DNA from: Alphaproteobacteria bacterium
Lineage (GTDB): Bacteria > Pseudomonadota > Alphaproteobacteria > CAAGCB01 > CAG-977
DNA length: 19,578 nt
Direction of reading: 5' to 3'
NCBI GenBank assembly: GCA_021639925.1
Contig: JAJXEL010000024.1
Coordinates: forward strand, 1 to 19,578
Positions 1 to 8,091 of the stretch are shown here, piece by piece (position 1 is the stretch's first letter; every line of letters begins with the position of its first letter). The notes below the pieces were generated by a model, which made no database searches, was not told where the DNA came from, and saw nothing but the letters and a program-made list of their open reading frames with translations. The translations under genes and the position numbers were made by a program.

Positions 1-7
1 GAATAGT

Positions 8-1429
8 ATGTCTGAAAAATTAACGTTTGAACAAATTATTAATTCTGTTATTTTACCAAACCCGGCAGCAAAAACGGAAAAAACAGACAGAAAAACAATT
101 ACTCCCGATGAACAACGCCAAGAGTTAGCCAAAATCGCTTTGCTGATTTCAAAAGGACATGCCGGATATACTTTATGGGACAAAGAAATAACTGACAAAT
201 TTGAAACGGCTATCGCTGAACTTTATAATAATATTTCAGAACCTCTTGATCTTAAAAACACACAGAAAGACGGTTTTTACAACAAAGTTGACGCGGCATT
301 GCAAATTCTGCCCGATGAACATTTAAAAGTGTCTCCGGGGCAAGGAAATTTAATACCGCGCGAACCCAACCCGACAGAAGTCGGAAAAAACAGCTGTGAT
401 AAAGAAAAACCTTGGGAAATTAAATTATCCGAAGATGGAAAATCAACAATTCTTGCCATTAACGATCTCGGATCAACCGGTCCCAAAGATTGGATAGATT
501 TGCGCAATCAGGTACGTAATACTTTATTTAATGAAAACGGTACCGAAAAAGTCGATTCCTTAATCATTGATGTTCGCAGTAATCCAGGCGGTCCGTCAAT
601 TCCTTATGAACTTATCGGTCAAATGCTGTATGGCAACGAAGTCGCTCCGTTTGAAAAAATGTCTTACAGAGACACACCGGAAAACGATTATTTACGTTGC
701 GCAAACGGTGAAATGAGTGTAGAAGAATACACGCAACGTCAAAAAAAGCATAAATATACCGGAGAATTTGTAACCGTTTGTGATTATTCCGGTCATGAAC
801 AGGAATTTCCCCCGTTTGCCAACGGCGGTTTCAAACGCCCCGTTACGTTATTAACCAACAGAGAAACGGGTTCTGCAGGCGAAAGTTTATGTCAATATTT
901 AAAAGGTCATCCCGGTTTGACGATCGCCGGAGAAAATACGTCCGGCTGTTATGCTGAAAACAGCGGAGATTGTGTCCGTAATCAATTTGATTACGGCATT
1001 AAAATAGCAACAGGCCATTGTTTTGTCAAAGAAGGACGATCCTGCGAACGGACGGGATTTGCCGTTGATTTTGAAACAAAAGGACAAGACGCTTTAAAGG
1101 TCGTAACGGAAAACCAATCCGAAATCAACGCCGCCGCGCAACAGCGCTTGGACGCTTATATTCCGCCGCAAACAGCAAACGACCGAAATAACAGATTGGC
1201 GTTTAACGATATGATGTTTATCCGTGAATTAAATAAAGGAAACGTCAAAAAAGAAGACCTCAAAAATTTATATCGTATGCTGTACCCGGGAAAAGAAAAA
1301 AAATTTGATGCAATGATTGCTTCAAAACCGAGCAAAAAATCTTTACAAACAAAAATAATCAAAAAAGCCGAAAAGTCTTCTTCCGGAGTATATTCGGCAA
1401 TAAAACAAATAAAAAATCACAAACGCTGA
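8..1429 (+). CDS. S41-family (C-terminal processing type) peptidase-like protein
   Basis: Likely a serine peptidase of the S41/tail-specific protease fold. Residues about 183-200 carry the family's DVRSNPGG strand-turn, and residues 284-292 (NRETGSAGE) match the region holding the catalytic serine, which would be Ser289. An ENTSG turn follows at 309-313. No PDZ domain is obvious. The S41-like core (about 140-360) contains many cysteines (Cys130, 231, 258, 295, 314, 322, 338, 346), unusual for a cytosolic protein, yet no signal peptide is visible. The frame is open upstream to the window edge, so the ATG at 8 may be internal and the true N-terminus may lie outside. The last 50 residues are very basic. 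It converges on mnmG with only five bases between the stops. The fold assignment is fairly secure; substrate and location are unknown. Confidence 0.7.
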   Translation: MSEKLTFEQIINSVILPNPAAKTEKTDRKTITPDEQRQELAKIALLISKGHAGYTLWDKEITDKFETAIAELYNNISEPLDLKNTQKDGFYNKVDAALQILPDEHLKVSPGQGNLIPREPNPTEVGKNSCDKEKPWEIKLSEDGKSTILAINDLGSTGPKDWIDLRNQVRNTLFNENGTEKVDSLIIDVRSNPGGPSIPYELIGQMLYGNEVAPFEKMSYRDTPENDYLRCANGEMSVEEYTQRQKKHKYTGEFVTVCDYSGHEQEFPPFANGGFKRPVTLLTNRETGSAGESLCQYLKGHPGLTIAGENTSGCYAENSGDCVRNQFDYGIKIATGHCFVKEGRSCERTGFAVDFETKGQDALKVVTENQSEINAAAQQRLDAYIPPQTANDRNNRLAFNDMMFIRELNKGNVKKEDLKNLYRMLYPGKEKKFDAMIASKPSKKSLQTKIIKKAEKSSSGVYSAIKQIKNHKR

Positions 1430-1434
1430 TTGCT

Positions 1435-3297
1435 TTAAGGCTTCGCCGATTTGATATATCCCAAAACAGCCGTGACGGCGGCGGGGGTTACGCCGGAAAT
1501 GCGCGACGCGGCGCCCAGCGTTTCGGGACGGACTTTGTTTAATTTCATCACGACTTCGTTCGACAGACCGCCGATTTTCTTATAGTCGATATCCGCCGGA
1601 ATTTTCAAAGATTCGTCTTTGCGGAACGCAGCGATATCGGATTCCTGACGCTGCAAATAGCCGCGGTATTTGGCTTCGATTTCCAGCTGTTCGACAATGT
1701 CTTTGCGGGTATCGCCCAGCTGTGGCCAGACGGCGGCCAGATCCGCCCAGTTGATTTTTTCGTACGCCAGCAGGTCGAACCCGGTACGGCGGGAACCGTC
1801 TTTATTGACTTCAAAGCCCAGCTTTTCCAATTCTTTCGGCGTTCCGCCGATCATATTCAGTTTTTGCCGCGCTTCGTTCAAAGCTTTGACTTTTTCTTCA
1901 AAATACCGACGGCGTTTCAACCCGACGCAGCCGATATCAATGCCTTTGGGCGTCAGGCGCATATCGGCATTGTCAGACCTCAGCAGCAGCCGGTATTCGG
2001 CGCGCGACGTAAACATGCGGTACGGTTCGTCAACGCCTTTTGTCGTCAAATCGTCAATCATAACGCCCAAATAAGCGTCCGCGCGGTCCAACGTAAATTC
2101 CTTATCGGATCCGGAAGCCTTCAGCGCCGCGTTAATTCCTGCCAGCAATCCCAAAGCGGCTGCTTCTTCATACCCCGTCGTACCGTTTAACTGCCCTGCG
2201 ATAAACAGGCCGGACACTTTTTTGGTTTCAAGCGTCGTGCGCATTTCCAAAGGATCGACATAATCATATTCAATCGCATACCCCGGACGGATAATCCGAA
2301 CGTTTTCCAATCCTTTGATCGAATGAATCATAGCGTCCTGCACATCGGCGGGCAAAGAAGTTGAAATGCCGTTCGGGTAAACGGTATCGTCATCGAGCCC
2401 TTCCGGTTCCAAGAAAACATGATGAGAATCTCTTTCGGCGAATTTAACCAGCTTGTCTTCGATACTGGGGCAGTAACGCGGCCCGACGCCTTTGATCTGT
2501 CCGGAAAATAACGGCGCGCGGTGCATGTTCGCCCGGATAATGTCATGCGTCGTTTTGTTTGTCGCCGTAATGTAACAGGCAATCTGCGGCGTTGTGATTT
2601 TATCGTCCAAAAAAGAAAAAGGTTCGGGATCCGGATCGCCTTCCTGACGCTGAATAATGTCATAATTAATCGTTTTTCCGTCCAGCCGCGCCGGCGTTCC
2701 CGTCTTTAACCGTCCGACCGTTAATCCCAGACGGGTTAAAAAATCGGATAAATGTTCGCAGGAAACGTCCCCGACACGTCCGCCGACGGTTTTTGTTTCT
2801 CCGACATGCATCAACCCGTGCAGGAACGTTCCGGCCGTCAAGACAATAGCGCCGGCCGTATATTCCGTCCCGTCGCCGCCGGTAACGCCCGTCACGCGCA
2901 CAGGCTTTTCCCGATAAAGCAATCCTTCAACCGCACATTCTTTAACCGTCAGATTTTCATAATTCAGCAATTCAGCCTGCATCGCCTGCCGGTACAATTT
3001 CCTGTCCGCCTGCGTCCGCAGCCCCTGAACGGCGGGGCCTTTAGAACTGTTCAACAACCTGAACTGAATGCCGGCTTTGTCGGCAACGCGCCCCATGACC
3101 CCGTCCAAAGCGTCAATTTCGCGCACCAAATGACCTTTGCCCAGCCCGCCGATTGCCGGATTGCATGACATTTCGCCGATTGTCGCGATTTTATGGGTCA
3201 AAAGCAGCGTTTTCGCCCCCATACGCGCCGCCGCTGCCGCCGCTTCACACCCGGCATGACCGCCGCCGACAACAATTACGTCAAAAGTATTCGTCAT
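1435..3297 (-). CDS. mnmG: tRNA uridine-5-carboxymethylaminomethyl modification enzyme MnmG (GidA)
   Basis: FAD-binding subunit of the MnmEG complex, which installs the (carboxymethyl)aminomethyl group on U34 of certain tRNAs. The N-terminus has the Rossmann motif GGGHAGCEAA (residues 11-20). The family signature around GEMSCNPAIGGLGKGH contains Cys45 and the second signature around GPRYCPSIEDK contains Cys276, corresponding to the two functional cysteines of the E. coli enzyme. The 620-residue length is normal and the helical C-terminus is complete. A longer reading from a TTG at 3312 is possible, but the ATG at 3297 is preferred: it forms a TAATG overlap with the mnmE stop and has AGGAAA just upstream. 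It is the last gene of the minus-strand operon; no rsmG, parA or parB follows. Confidence 0.97.
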   Translation of the reverse strand: MTNTFDVIVVGGGHAGCEAAAAAARMGAKTLLLTHKIATIGEMSCNPAIGGLGKGHLVREIDALDGVMGRVADKAGIQFRLLNSSKGPAVQGLRTQADRKLYRQAMQAELLNYENLTVKECAVEGLLYREKPVRVTGVTGGDGTEYTAGAIVLTAGTFLHGLMHVGETKTVGGRVGDVSCEHLSDFLTRLGLTVGRLKTGTPARLDGKTINYDIIQRQEGDPDPEPFSFLDDKITTPQIACYITATNKTTHDIIRANMHRAPLFSGQIKGVGPRYCPSIEDKLVKFAERDSHHVFLEPEGLDDDTVYPNGISTSLPADVQDAMIHSIKGLENVRIIRPGYAIEYDYVDPLEMRTTLETKKVSGLFIAGQLNGTTGYEEAAALGLLAGINAALKASGSDKEFTLDRADAYLGVMIDDLTTKGVDEPYRMFTSRAEYRLLLRSDNADMRLTPKGIDIGCVGLKRRRYFEEKVKALNEARQKLNMIGGTPKELEKLGFEVNKDGSRRTGFDLLAYEKINWADLAAVWPQLGDTRKDIVEQLEIEAKYRGYLQRQESDIAAFRKDESLKIPADIDYKKIGGLSNEVVMKLNKVRPETLGAASRISGVTPAAVTAVLGYIKSAKP

Positions 3298-4604
3298 TAT
3301 TTTCCTATGCAAAAATCTTTAAAAATAACGTCCAGCAGTTCTTCAACCTGCACCTGCCCGGTGATTTTTCCCAAAGACCGCATTGCCATGCGCAGGTCTT
3401 CTGTCATTAACTCTATTTCGGGCGCTTTTAAAGAAGAATTTAAACACTGCATACATTCTTCCAACGCTTTTCTGTGCCGCAGACGGGTTAAAGACGGTTC
3501 TTCGCGCAAAGCCATTTTTTCTTCGACAAACTGCCCTATTCTGGCCAGCAAAACGTCGATCCCCTGCCCCGTTTTGGCGGAAATCCAAATATTGCCGTCG
3601 TTTTTCGGTTCCGCCTGATCGGCTTTGTTCATAACGCAGAAAATCTTTTCGGGATCGATTTTTCCGGTTTCTTTATCGTTTCTGCCCTTTAAAGCGTCCG
3701 TTACCCATAAAACCAGATCGGCTTCTTCGGCTCTGGCTTTGGCGCGGCGGACGCCTTCGGCTTCGATTTCTTCGTCGGTATCGCGCAAACCCGCCGTATC
3801 GGCCGCGATAACGGGATAACCGTTAATATCCAGCCGGACTTCGATAATGTCGCGCGTTGTTCCCGCCGTTGAGGAAACAATCGCCACATCGCGCTGCGCC
3901 AAACGGTTCATCAGACTGGATTTTCCCGCGTTCGGCGCGCCGATAATGGCAATCTGAAATCCGTCGCGCAGCTTTTCCCCGCGCCGGCCGTCGTTTAAAT
4001 GAACTTGGATTTCAGACATTAAACCGGCAATTTTGCTGCGCACGTCCGCGGAAACGTTTTCGGGAATTTCTTCTTCGGGAAAATCAATATAAGCTTCCAT
4101 CCACGCCAAAACATGCACCAGACGGTCGCGCCAGTCTTCGTATATTTTGGCCAAAGCGCCGCCCATTTGGCGCAAAGCCTGCTTTCTTTGCTGTTCCGTT
4201 TCCGCATCAACCAGATCCGCCAGCCCTTCGGCCGCCGTCAGATCCATTTTGCCGTTTTCAACGGCGCGTCTGGTAAATTCGCCGCGTTCGGCCGGTCTGA
4301 AGCCGTCGATTTTCGCCAGACTGCCCAAAACAGCCGATATGATCGCCCGCCCGCCGTGCGTTTGAAATTCAACGACGTCTTCGCCCGTAAAACTGTTCGG
4401 CGCCGGAAAATATAAAACAAGCCCGTTGTCAATCGCCGTTCCGTCCGGCGTATGAATTTCGGCGAACATCGCTTTTCTGGGAACCGGCGTTTTCACCGTT
4501 GTCATCTGCCTGACGGCTTGTTCGGCCAGCGGCCCCGAAATACGTATGACGGCGACACCGGCTCTGCCCGAAGCCGTTGCCGGCGCAAAAATAGTCCCGT
4601 TCAT
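3297..4604 (-). CDS. mnmE: tRNA modification GTPase MnmE (TrmE)
   Basis: GTPase partner of MnmG in U34 tRNA modification. The N-terminal tetrahydrofolate-binding domain occupies about residues 1-115, followed by a helical domain that is split by a G domain. G motifs are all visible: G1 GAPNAGKS (222-229), G2 TAGTT (246-250), G3 DTAG (269-272), G4 NKAD (326-329) and G5 SAKTG (342-346). The protein ends in the diagnostic FCIGK, with catalytic Cys432. At 435 residues it is slightly shorter than E. coli MnmE. The ATG is preceded by AAAGGA at good spacing. Its stop overlaps the mnmG start (TAATG), which implies translational coupling of the two subunits of one complex. Confidence 0.97.
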   Translation of the reverse strand: MNGTIFAPATASGRAGVAVIRISGPLAEQAVRQMTTVKTPVPRKAMFAEIHTPDGTAIDNGLVLYFPAPNSFTGEDVVEFQTHGGRAIISAVLGSLAKIDGFRPAERGEFTRRAVENGKMDLTAAEGLADLVDAETEQQRKQALRQMGGALAKIYEDWRDRLVHVLAWMEAYIDFPEEEIPENVSADVRSKIAGLMSEIQVHLNDGRRGEKLRDGFQIAIIGAPNAGKSSLMNRLAQRDVAIVSSTAGTTRDIIEVRLDINGYPVIAADTAGLRDTDEEIEAEGVRRAKARAEEADLVLWVTDALKGRNDKETGKIDPEKIFCVMNKADQAEPKNDGNIWISAKTGQGIDVLLARIGQFVEEKMALREEPSLTRLRHRKALEECMQCLNSSLKAPEIELMTEDLRMAMRSLGKITGQVQVEELLDVIFKDFCIGK

Positions 4605-4633
4605 TTTCTATCCTTTCTGTCAGGCTTGTCTTA

Positions 4634-5155
4634 TCACGATCTGTTGCGTTTTAAAAGAATATAAAAAGCTCCTTCCCCGCCGTCTTTGGGTTTTGCGGGC
4701 GTATAAGATAAAATCAGACTGCGTATTTCCGCAGAATTAATCCAGACGGGCACTTCCGCTTTTAAAACGCCGCGGCCCAAAAACCCGCCTTTGCCCGTAA
4801 TCAATAACAGACAGCGCGCATTGCGCCTGCTTTGTTCGTAAATAAACCGTACCAAAGCTTTAAAACCGCTTTCCAGCGTATGGCCGTGCAAATCCAAAAC
4901 GGCGTCAATCTGCATTTCCCCGTTTTTAAACCGCTGCCCCGTTTTTTTATCCATCGCATGAATGTCGCCTTCGCTTAAAACGTCGGTGATGCCGTAATCC
5001 AGATTCGGACTGTGCCGGACAGGTTTAACGTCAACGGTCAGTTTTTTGCGCAAAGAAACATGTTCCGCCTTTTTTGCAGGCGTTTTTGATTTCAGCGGCC
5101 GGACGGTTTCCGTCACGGCCTTCCATAAATCCAGATCGCCGTTATCCGATGCCAT
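4634..5155 (-). CDS. Smr-domain (MutS2 C-terminal-like) protein
   Basis: Small protein with a C-terminal Smr domain (about residues 86-170), a fold linked to nicking endonuclease or nucleic-acid-binding activity. Visible motifs are DLHGHT (88-93), TGKG (120-123) and the closing strand around DGGEGAFYILLKR. The N-terminal 85 residues are charged and probably flexible, as in other stand-alone alphaproteobacterial Smr proteins, which are usually found next to mltA. The start overlaps the end of the upstream membrane-protein gene by 14 bases. The ribosome binding site is weak (GGAC about 10 bases before the ATG), consistent with translation coupled to the upstream gene. mnmE follows after 29 bases. 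The exact nucleic-acid substrate cannot be told from sequence. Confidence 0.88.
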   Translation of the reverse strand: MASDNGDLDLWKAVTETVRPLKSKTPAKKAEHVSLRKKLTVDVKPVRHSPNLDYGITDVLSEGDIHAMDKKTGQRFKNGEMQIDAVLDLHGHTLESGFKALVRFIYEQSRRNARCLLLITGKGGFLGRGVLKAEVPVWINSAEIRSLILSYTPAKPKDGGEGAFYILLKRNRS

Positions 5156-5636
5156 TGCTTTTTTCGTCCATATCCTGCGGGATTAAATCAGAAAAATAAG
5201 CCTGCGTAAACTGCTGCCAGTTTCCCGCCGGCGCCTGACAGGAATAACGCGGATCCGCGGCCAACACAATGGAAAATCCGCCGTACCGCCAGGCGATCAG
5301 GAATTTTTCTATTCTGGGAACGATCCGTTTGACAACGCGGTTGTGCATAAACGGTTCCAAAAAATACGGCATTAAAAAAGCATACCCGACACATAAAACC
5401 ATTAAAACCAAAGTCCCCGTCATCAGATTGTCGGCGACCATCAAAGCCAGGGACAACATCAGGATAACCAGCACGGGCAAAACGTTTTCCCACGGATTAA
5501 AAAAAGGGGATTTAAATTTATTCAGCCGTTTAAAATCAATTTTAACAAGAGCTTTTTTTTCGACCAAAGCGCGTTGAAGTCCTTGAAAAACAATCATATC
5601 TTCCCGTGTCGGCGGCTGCAGAGGTAATTTTATCAT
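5142..5636 (-). CDS. unrecognised protein with two predicted membrane helices
   Basis: I do not recognise this 164-residue protein. It begins with about 50 mostly basic, soluble residues. Two adjacent hydrophobic helices (about 52-70 and 72-93) are separated only by a DN-containing turn, making a hairpin. A basic segment (99-112) and a C-terminal soluble tail with a single Cys133 follow. Both termini are probably cytoplasmic. The frame extends upstream to 5846, but that extension lies inside mltA in another frame and is arginine-rich nonsense, so the ATG at 5636 (24 bases after the mltA stop) was chosen. The ribosome binding site is poor. It sits between mltA and the Smr gene, which are usually direct neighbours in Alphaproteobacteria, and overlaps the Smr start by 14 bases. 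Confidence 0.75.
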   Translation of the reverse strand: MIKLPLQPPTREDMIVFQGLQRALVEKKALVKIDFKRLNKFKSPFFNPWENVLPVLVILMLSLALMVADNLMTGTLVLMVLCVGYAFLMPYFLEPFMHNRVVKRIVPRIEKFLIAWRYGGFSIVLAADPRYSCQAPAGNWQQFTQAYFSDLIPQDMDEKSNGIG

Positions 5637-5659
5637 TTTAAAGACACCCGTTTCCTTTT

Positions 5660-6808
5660 TTATTCTTTGGGCAGCAGCAGGAAATAAATTCCTTTGCTTT
5701 TCATACGCCCGGCTTCTTTTAAAGCTTTTTCGCCCGTTCCCCAGAAAAAATCGCCTCTGACGGCGCCTTTGATCGCGCTGCCCGTATCCTGAGCCGTAAC
5801 CAGACGATTCAAAGCCGACCCGTCCGGCGCGGTCGTTTGCAGCCACAAAAAGCTGCCCAAAGGAACATAAGCCGGATCGACGGCCAGGCTTCTGCCGGCG
5901 GTTAAAGGAACGCCCAAAGAACCGACAGCGCCGGGACGGTCCGTTTTTTTAAAAAAGATATAACGGGGATTTTCATGCATCAGACTTTGCGCCTGCCGCG
6001 GATTGGCGATCAGCCATTTTTTGATTTCCGCCATTGTGTAAACGCCGTCTTTCAGCAACCCTCTTTGCGCCATAACGCTGCCGATCCCTGTAAAAGCGTG
6101 ACCGTTGTTGCCGGCATATCCTATTCCGATTTTTTTTCCGTCGGGCAATTTTAATATTCCGGATCCCTGAATTTGTAAAATAAACAGTTCGGCCGGTTCT
6201 TTGACCCAGGCAATCACTTGCGCCGGAAATTTAATTTTTCCCGTTTCGATTTCGCGCCGGGTCAGATAAGGTTCGATTTCTTTGCCGTTTTGTTTTCCGA
6301 ATAAAATTTCCCCTTTGAACTTCGGATTAAACTTTCCCAGATCAATCCGGACGATATCCTGCGGCAAAGCGTAAACGGGAACGTTATATTCTTTTGTTTT
6401 TACCAAAGACCCTTCTATTTCAGGTTCATAATACCCCGTAAACAGCCCTGTTTCCCCGTTATTGACGGTAAATACGCGCATTTCCTTTTTTATAAAGGAA
6501 CGTAAATCATTATCTGTTTTAAATTCTTTCTGATTCAGTTTTTTGCAGAATTCCCGCCAGCGCGCATATCGTTTTTCCAAAACGGCGCACGATTTTTTCA
6601 AAGCAGGCTCTGCCTGCTTTATCCGGTCTGTTTCAAAACCGTCCAGCCGGCTGAATTCCGTTTCGTCCAGCCGCAGGCCGTCCGGCTGTTCCTGAATCAA
6701 AGAAGCCGTTTGCTGCGGCGCCATAGGTTCCGGCTGCCTTTTTAAGCTTAAAAGCGCTGCTGCCAGAATAATTCCGCCTAATCCCAGACCTGCAATAACG
6801 CGTTTCAT
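5660..6808 (-). CDS. mltA: membrane-bound lytic murein transglycosylase A (MltA family)
   Basis: Peptidoglycan-cleaving lytic transglycosylase acting in the periplasm. Residues 5-21 form a hydrophobic N-terminal segment after MKR. No lipobox cysteine follows, so it is a signal peptide or membrane anchor rather than the lipoprotein signal of E. coli MltA. The MltA domain starts around GLFTGYYEPE (121-130) and includes LQIQGSG (211-217). The C-terminal 3D double-psi barrel (about 305-380) holds AQDTGSAIKG, in which Asp341 matches the catalytic aspartate of E. coli MltA, followed by RGDFFWG. The length of 382 residues is normal. Its ATG overlaps the stop of the tim44-like gene in TAATG, so the two are translationally coupled. 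Confidence 0.95.
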   Translation of the reverse strand: MKRVIAGLGLGGIILAAALLSLKRQPEPMAPQQTASLIQEQPDGLRLDETEFSRLDGFETDRIKQAEPALKKSCAVLEKRYARWREFCKKLNQKEFKTDNDLRSFIKKEMRVFTVNNGETGLFTGYYEPEIEGSLVKTKEYNVPVYALPQDIVRIDLGKFNPKFKGEILFGKQNGKEIEPYLTRREIETGKIKFPAQVIAWVKEPAELFILQIQGSGILKLPDGKKIGIGYAGNNGHAFTGIGSVMAQRGLLKDGVYTMAEIKKWLIANPRQAQSLMHENPRYIFFKKTDRPGAVGSLGVPLTAGRSLAVDPAYVPLGSFLWLQTTAPDGSALNRLVTAQDTGSAIKGAVRGDFFWGTGEKALKEAGRMKSKGIYFLLLPKE

Positions 6809-7521
6809 TACGCTTGTGTTTTGTTATGCGTCGCCGTCAATATCCAGACCGGGCTGCCGGATTTCATGTTTTTCCGCAGTGTCCAGACGTCCGTTACCGT
6901 TTCAATATATGTCGGGTCGCCGACGATAACCTGTCCCTGGCTGTCTTTGACGATATTTGTTTGTTCGGTTTCAAATTCGACGGTCAGTTCAACGTCGTCG
7001 CCGGCCGTTTCCGCTTTGGTCAGACGAATCGTCTTAAATCCGATCAGGTTAAATTCCGCCGTTTCGCCGCGTTCTTTGCGTTCATTGATGACTTTTTCAA
7101 AACTGGCGTAAATTTCAGGACTCAGCAAAGGTTTTAAATCGTTTTTATTTCCTTTGGCAAAAGCCGCGGCAATATATTCGAAAGCGCGGGGAGCTTTTTG
7201 CATAAAATCAACCAGATCAAAGGAAGGATAAGTTTCTTTTATTTTTTTCAGATTTTGAACGACTTCGGCGTTTTCTTCAAAATCCCCGCTGGCGGCCAAA
7301 TCATGTTCCATTTTTGCCGCGCCGCCGGCGCTTTCGATCGTACGGTATTCGGAAATATCCACAATTTTATCCGATGCGGCAGACGTTTGCGCCGGTTCAT
7401 TGTTTTGCGCCGGTTCGTCAGACGAAGGACGCGTTCCCAAAACGCTGCGCAGCCGGTTAACCAAAAGCAGAACAATTATTCCCAAAAAGATGATGTCCAA
7501 AAATTGGAACTGTTGTGACAT
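6808..7521 (-). CDS. Tim44-like domain protein (Tim44/TimA family putative adaptor)
   Basis: A 237-residue protein with one N-terminal membrane helix (about residues 7-22), a low-complexity linker rich in Pro, Glu, Ala and Gln (30-50), and a C-terminal Tim44-like domain (about 95-237). The domain shows the family pattern: a helical region with FMQKAPRAFEYIAAAFAKG, then strands ending in VWTLRKNMKSGSPVWILTAT. The domain is shared with the mitochondrial import motor subunit Tim44; the bacterial role is not settled. The frame is open to 7722, but that part runs antisense through secB. The ATG at 7521 has AAGGAAGG at good spacing and is chosen. It heads the tim44-mltA-smr-mnmEG gene run and is divergent from secB, an arrangement common in Alphaproteobacteria. 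Confidence 0.9.
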   Translation of the reverse strand: MSQQFQFLDIIFLGIIVLLLVNRLRSVLGTRPSSDEPAQNNEPAQTSAASDKIVDISEYRTIESAGGAAKMEHDLAASGDFEENAEVVQNLKKIKETYPSFDLVDFMQKAPRAFEYIAAAFAKGNKNDLKPLLSPEIYASFEKVINERKERGETAEFNLIGFKTIRLTKAETAGDDVELTVEFETEQTNIVKDSQGQVIVGDPTYIETVTDVWTLRKNMKSGSPVWILTATHNKTQA

Positions 7522-7564
7522 AATTTTAACCTTCCTTCTTTCATTCCTTATTTGATTAGGGTAG

Positions 7565-7573
7565 AGTATAGCA
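7565..7573 (-). promoter_or_regulatory. possible extended -10 promoter of the tim44-mltA operon
   Basis: Read on the minus strand, TGCTATACT has a TG-N element directly before a TATACT hexamer that differs from TATAAT at one base. It lies 44 bases before the chosen tim44-like start. No good -35 hexamer is seen at the expected spacing. The site is in the 76-base gap between the divergent tim44-like and secB genes. No equally good promoter was found for secB. Confidence 0.35.
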
Positions 7574-7597
7574 GATTTTTTAATCAGGAGAATACTT

Positions 7598-8074
7598 ATG
7601 AACGAAAATAATACCGAAAACAATACGCAAGAGGTTTCAATTGCGATCAACGCCCAGTTTGTCAAAGATATTTCATTCGAAGCCCCCCATGTTCCCCAAA
7701 TTTTCACAGAATTAAAATCCAATCCCGAAATTAATGTTTCCGTTGACGTTCAGGCGGCCAGAGTACAGGAAACAACATATCAGGTTGCTTTGAAAATTAA
7801 AGCGGAAGCCAAAGTTGAAGACAAGGTAGCTTTTTTATGTGAGGTTGAATACGGCTGCATCGCCTCTGTTCAGGTGCCGGCCGAACACGTGGAACCGATT
7901 TTATTAATCGAAATTCCGCGTCTGCTGTTCCCGTTTGTCCGCAACATTATCGCCGATCTGACGCGCGAAAGCGGATTCCCGCCCCTGATGATCAACCCGA
8001 TTGATTTTGTCGGTTTGTATCACAAACGTTTGGAAGAAATTAAAAAACAAAAAGAAAACGCCACCGTCAACTGA
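7598..8074 (+). CDS. secB: protein-export chaperone SecB
   Basis: Cytosolic tetrameric chaperone that keeps preproteins unfolded and delivers them to SecA. The 158-residue length matches the family. The diagnostic N-terminal stretch INAQFVKDISFEAPHVP is present, as are the conserved strand around VAFLCEVEYG and the C-terminal segment with RNIIADLTRESGFPPLMINPIDF. The acidic, Asn-rich first 12 residues are variable in the family. AGGAGA precedes the ATG at a suitable distance. It is the only + strand gene within the minus-strand run left of the putative origin. It is divergent from the tim44-like gene and its 3' end overlaps dnaQ by 8 bases in convergent orientation. Confidence 0.96.
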   Translation: MNENNTENNTQEVSIAINAQFVKDISFEAPHVPQIFTELKSNPEINVSVDVQAARVQETTYQVALKIKAEAKVEDKVAFLCEVEYGCIASVQVPAEHVEPILLIEIPRLLFPFVRNIIADLTRESGFPPLMINPIDFVGLYHKRLEEIKKQKENATVN

Positions 8075-8091
8075 GCCAGACGGGATTTTTT
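8064..8091 (+). terminator. probable intrinsic terminator of secB
   Basis: CCGTC (8064-8068) pairs with GACGG (8079-8083). An alternative fold nests CTG/CAG inside. It is followed by TTTTTT at 8086-8091 and a second T-run. The hairpin contains the secB stop codon and lies within the dnaQ 3' end, so it would act on the + strand transcript only. The stem is short. Confidence 0.45.

Noticed and set aside
1411..1431. Possible terminator for mnmG on the minus strand (AATCA/TGATT plus T-run)
   Set aside because: The five-pair, AT-rich stem is too weak to call, and it lies inside the coding end of the S41-like gene.
1670..2190. Long + strand frames opposite mnmG (also opposite mnmE and rho)
   Set aside because: They are antisense shadows of well-conserved genes and show no domain motifs.
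5637..5846. Upstream extension of the two-helix membrane protein frame
   Set aside because: It lies entirely within or just after the mltA 3' end in another frame and encodes arginine- and glycine-rich sequence typical of a shadow frame.
7552..7580. A secB promoter beginning at TTGATT
   Set aside because: No acceptable -10 hexamer is found 16-18 bases downstream.
7522..7722. Upstream extension of the Tim44-like gene with an apparent extra membrane helix
   Set aside because: It is antisense to secB and to the divergent promoter gap; the ATG at 7521 has a strong ribosome binding site and gives the usual family N-terminus.
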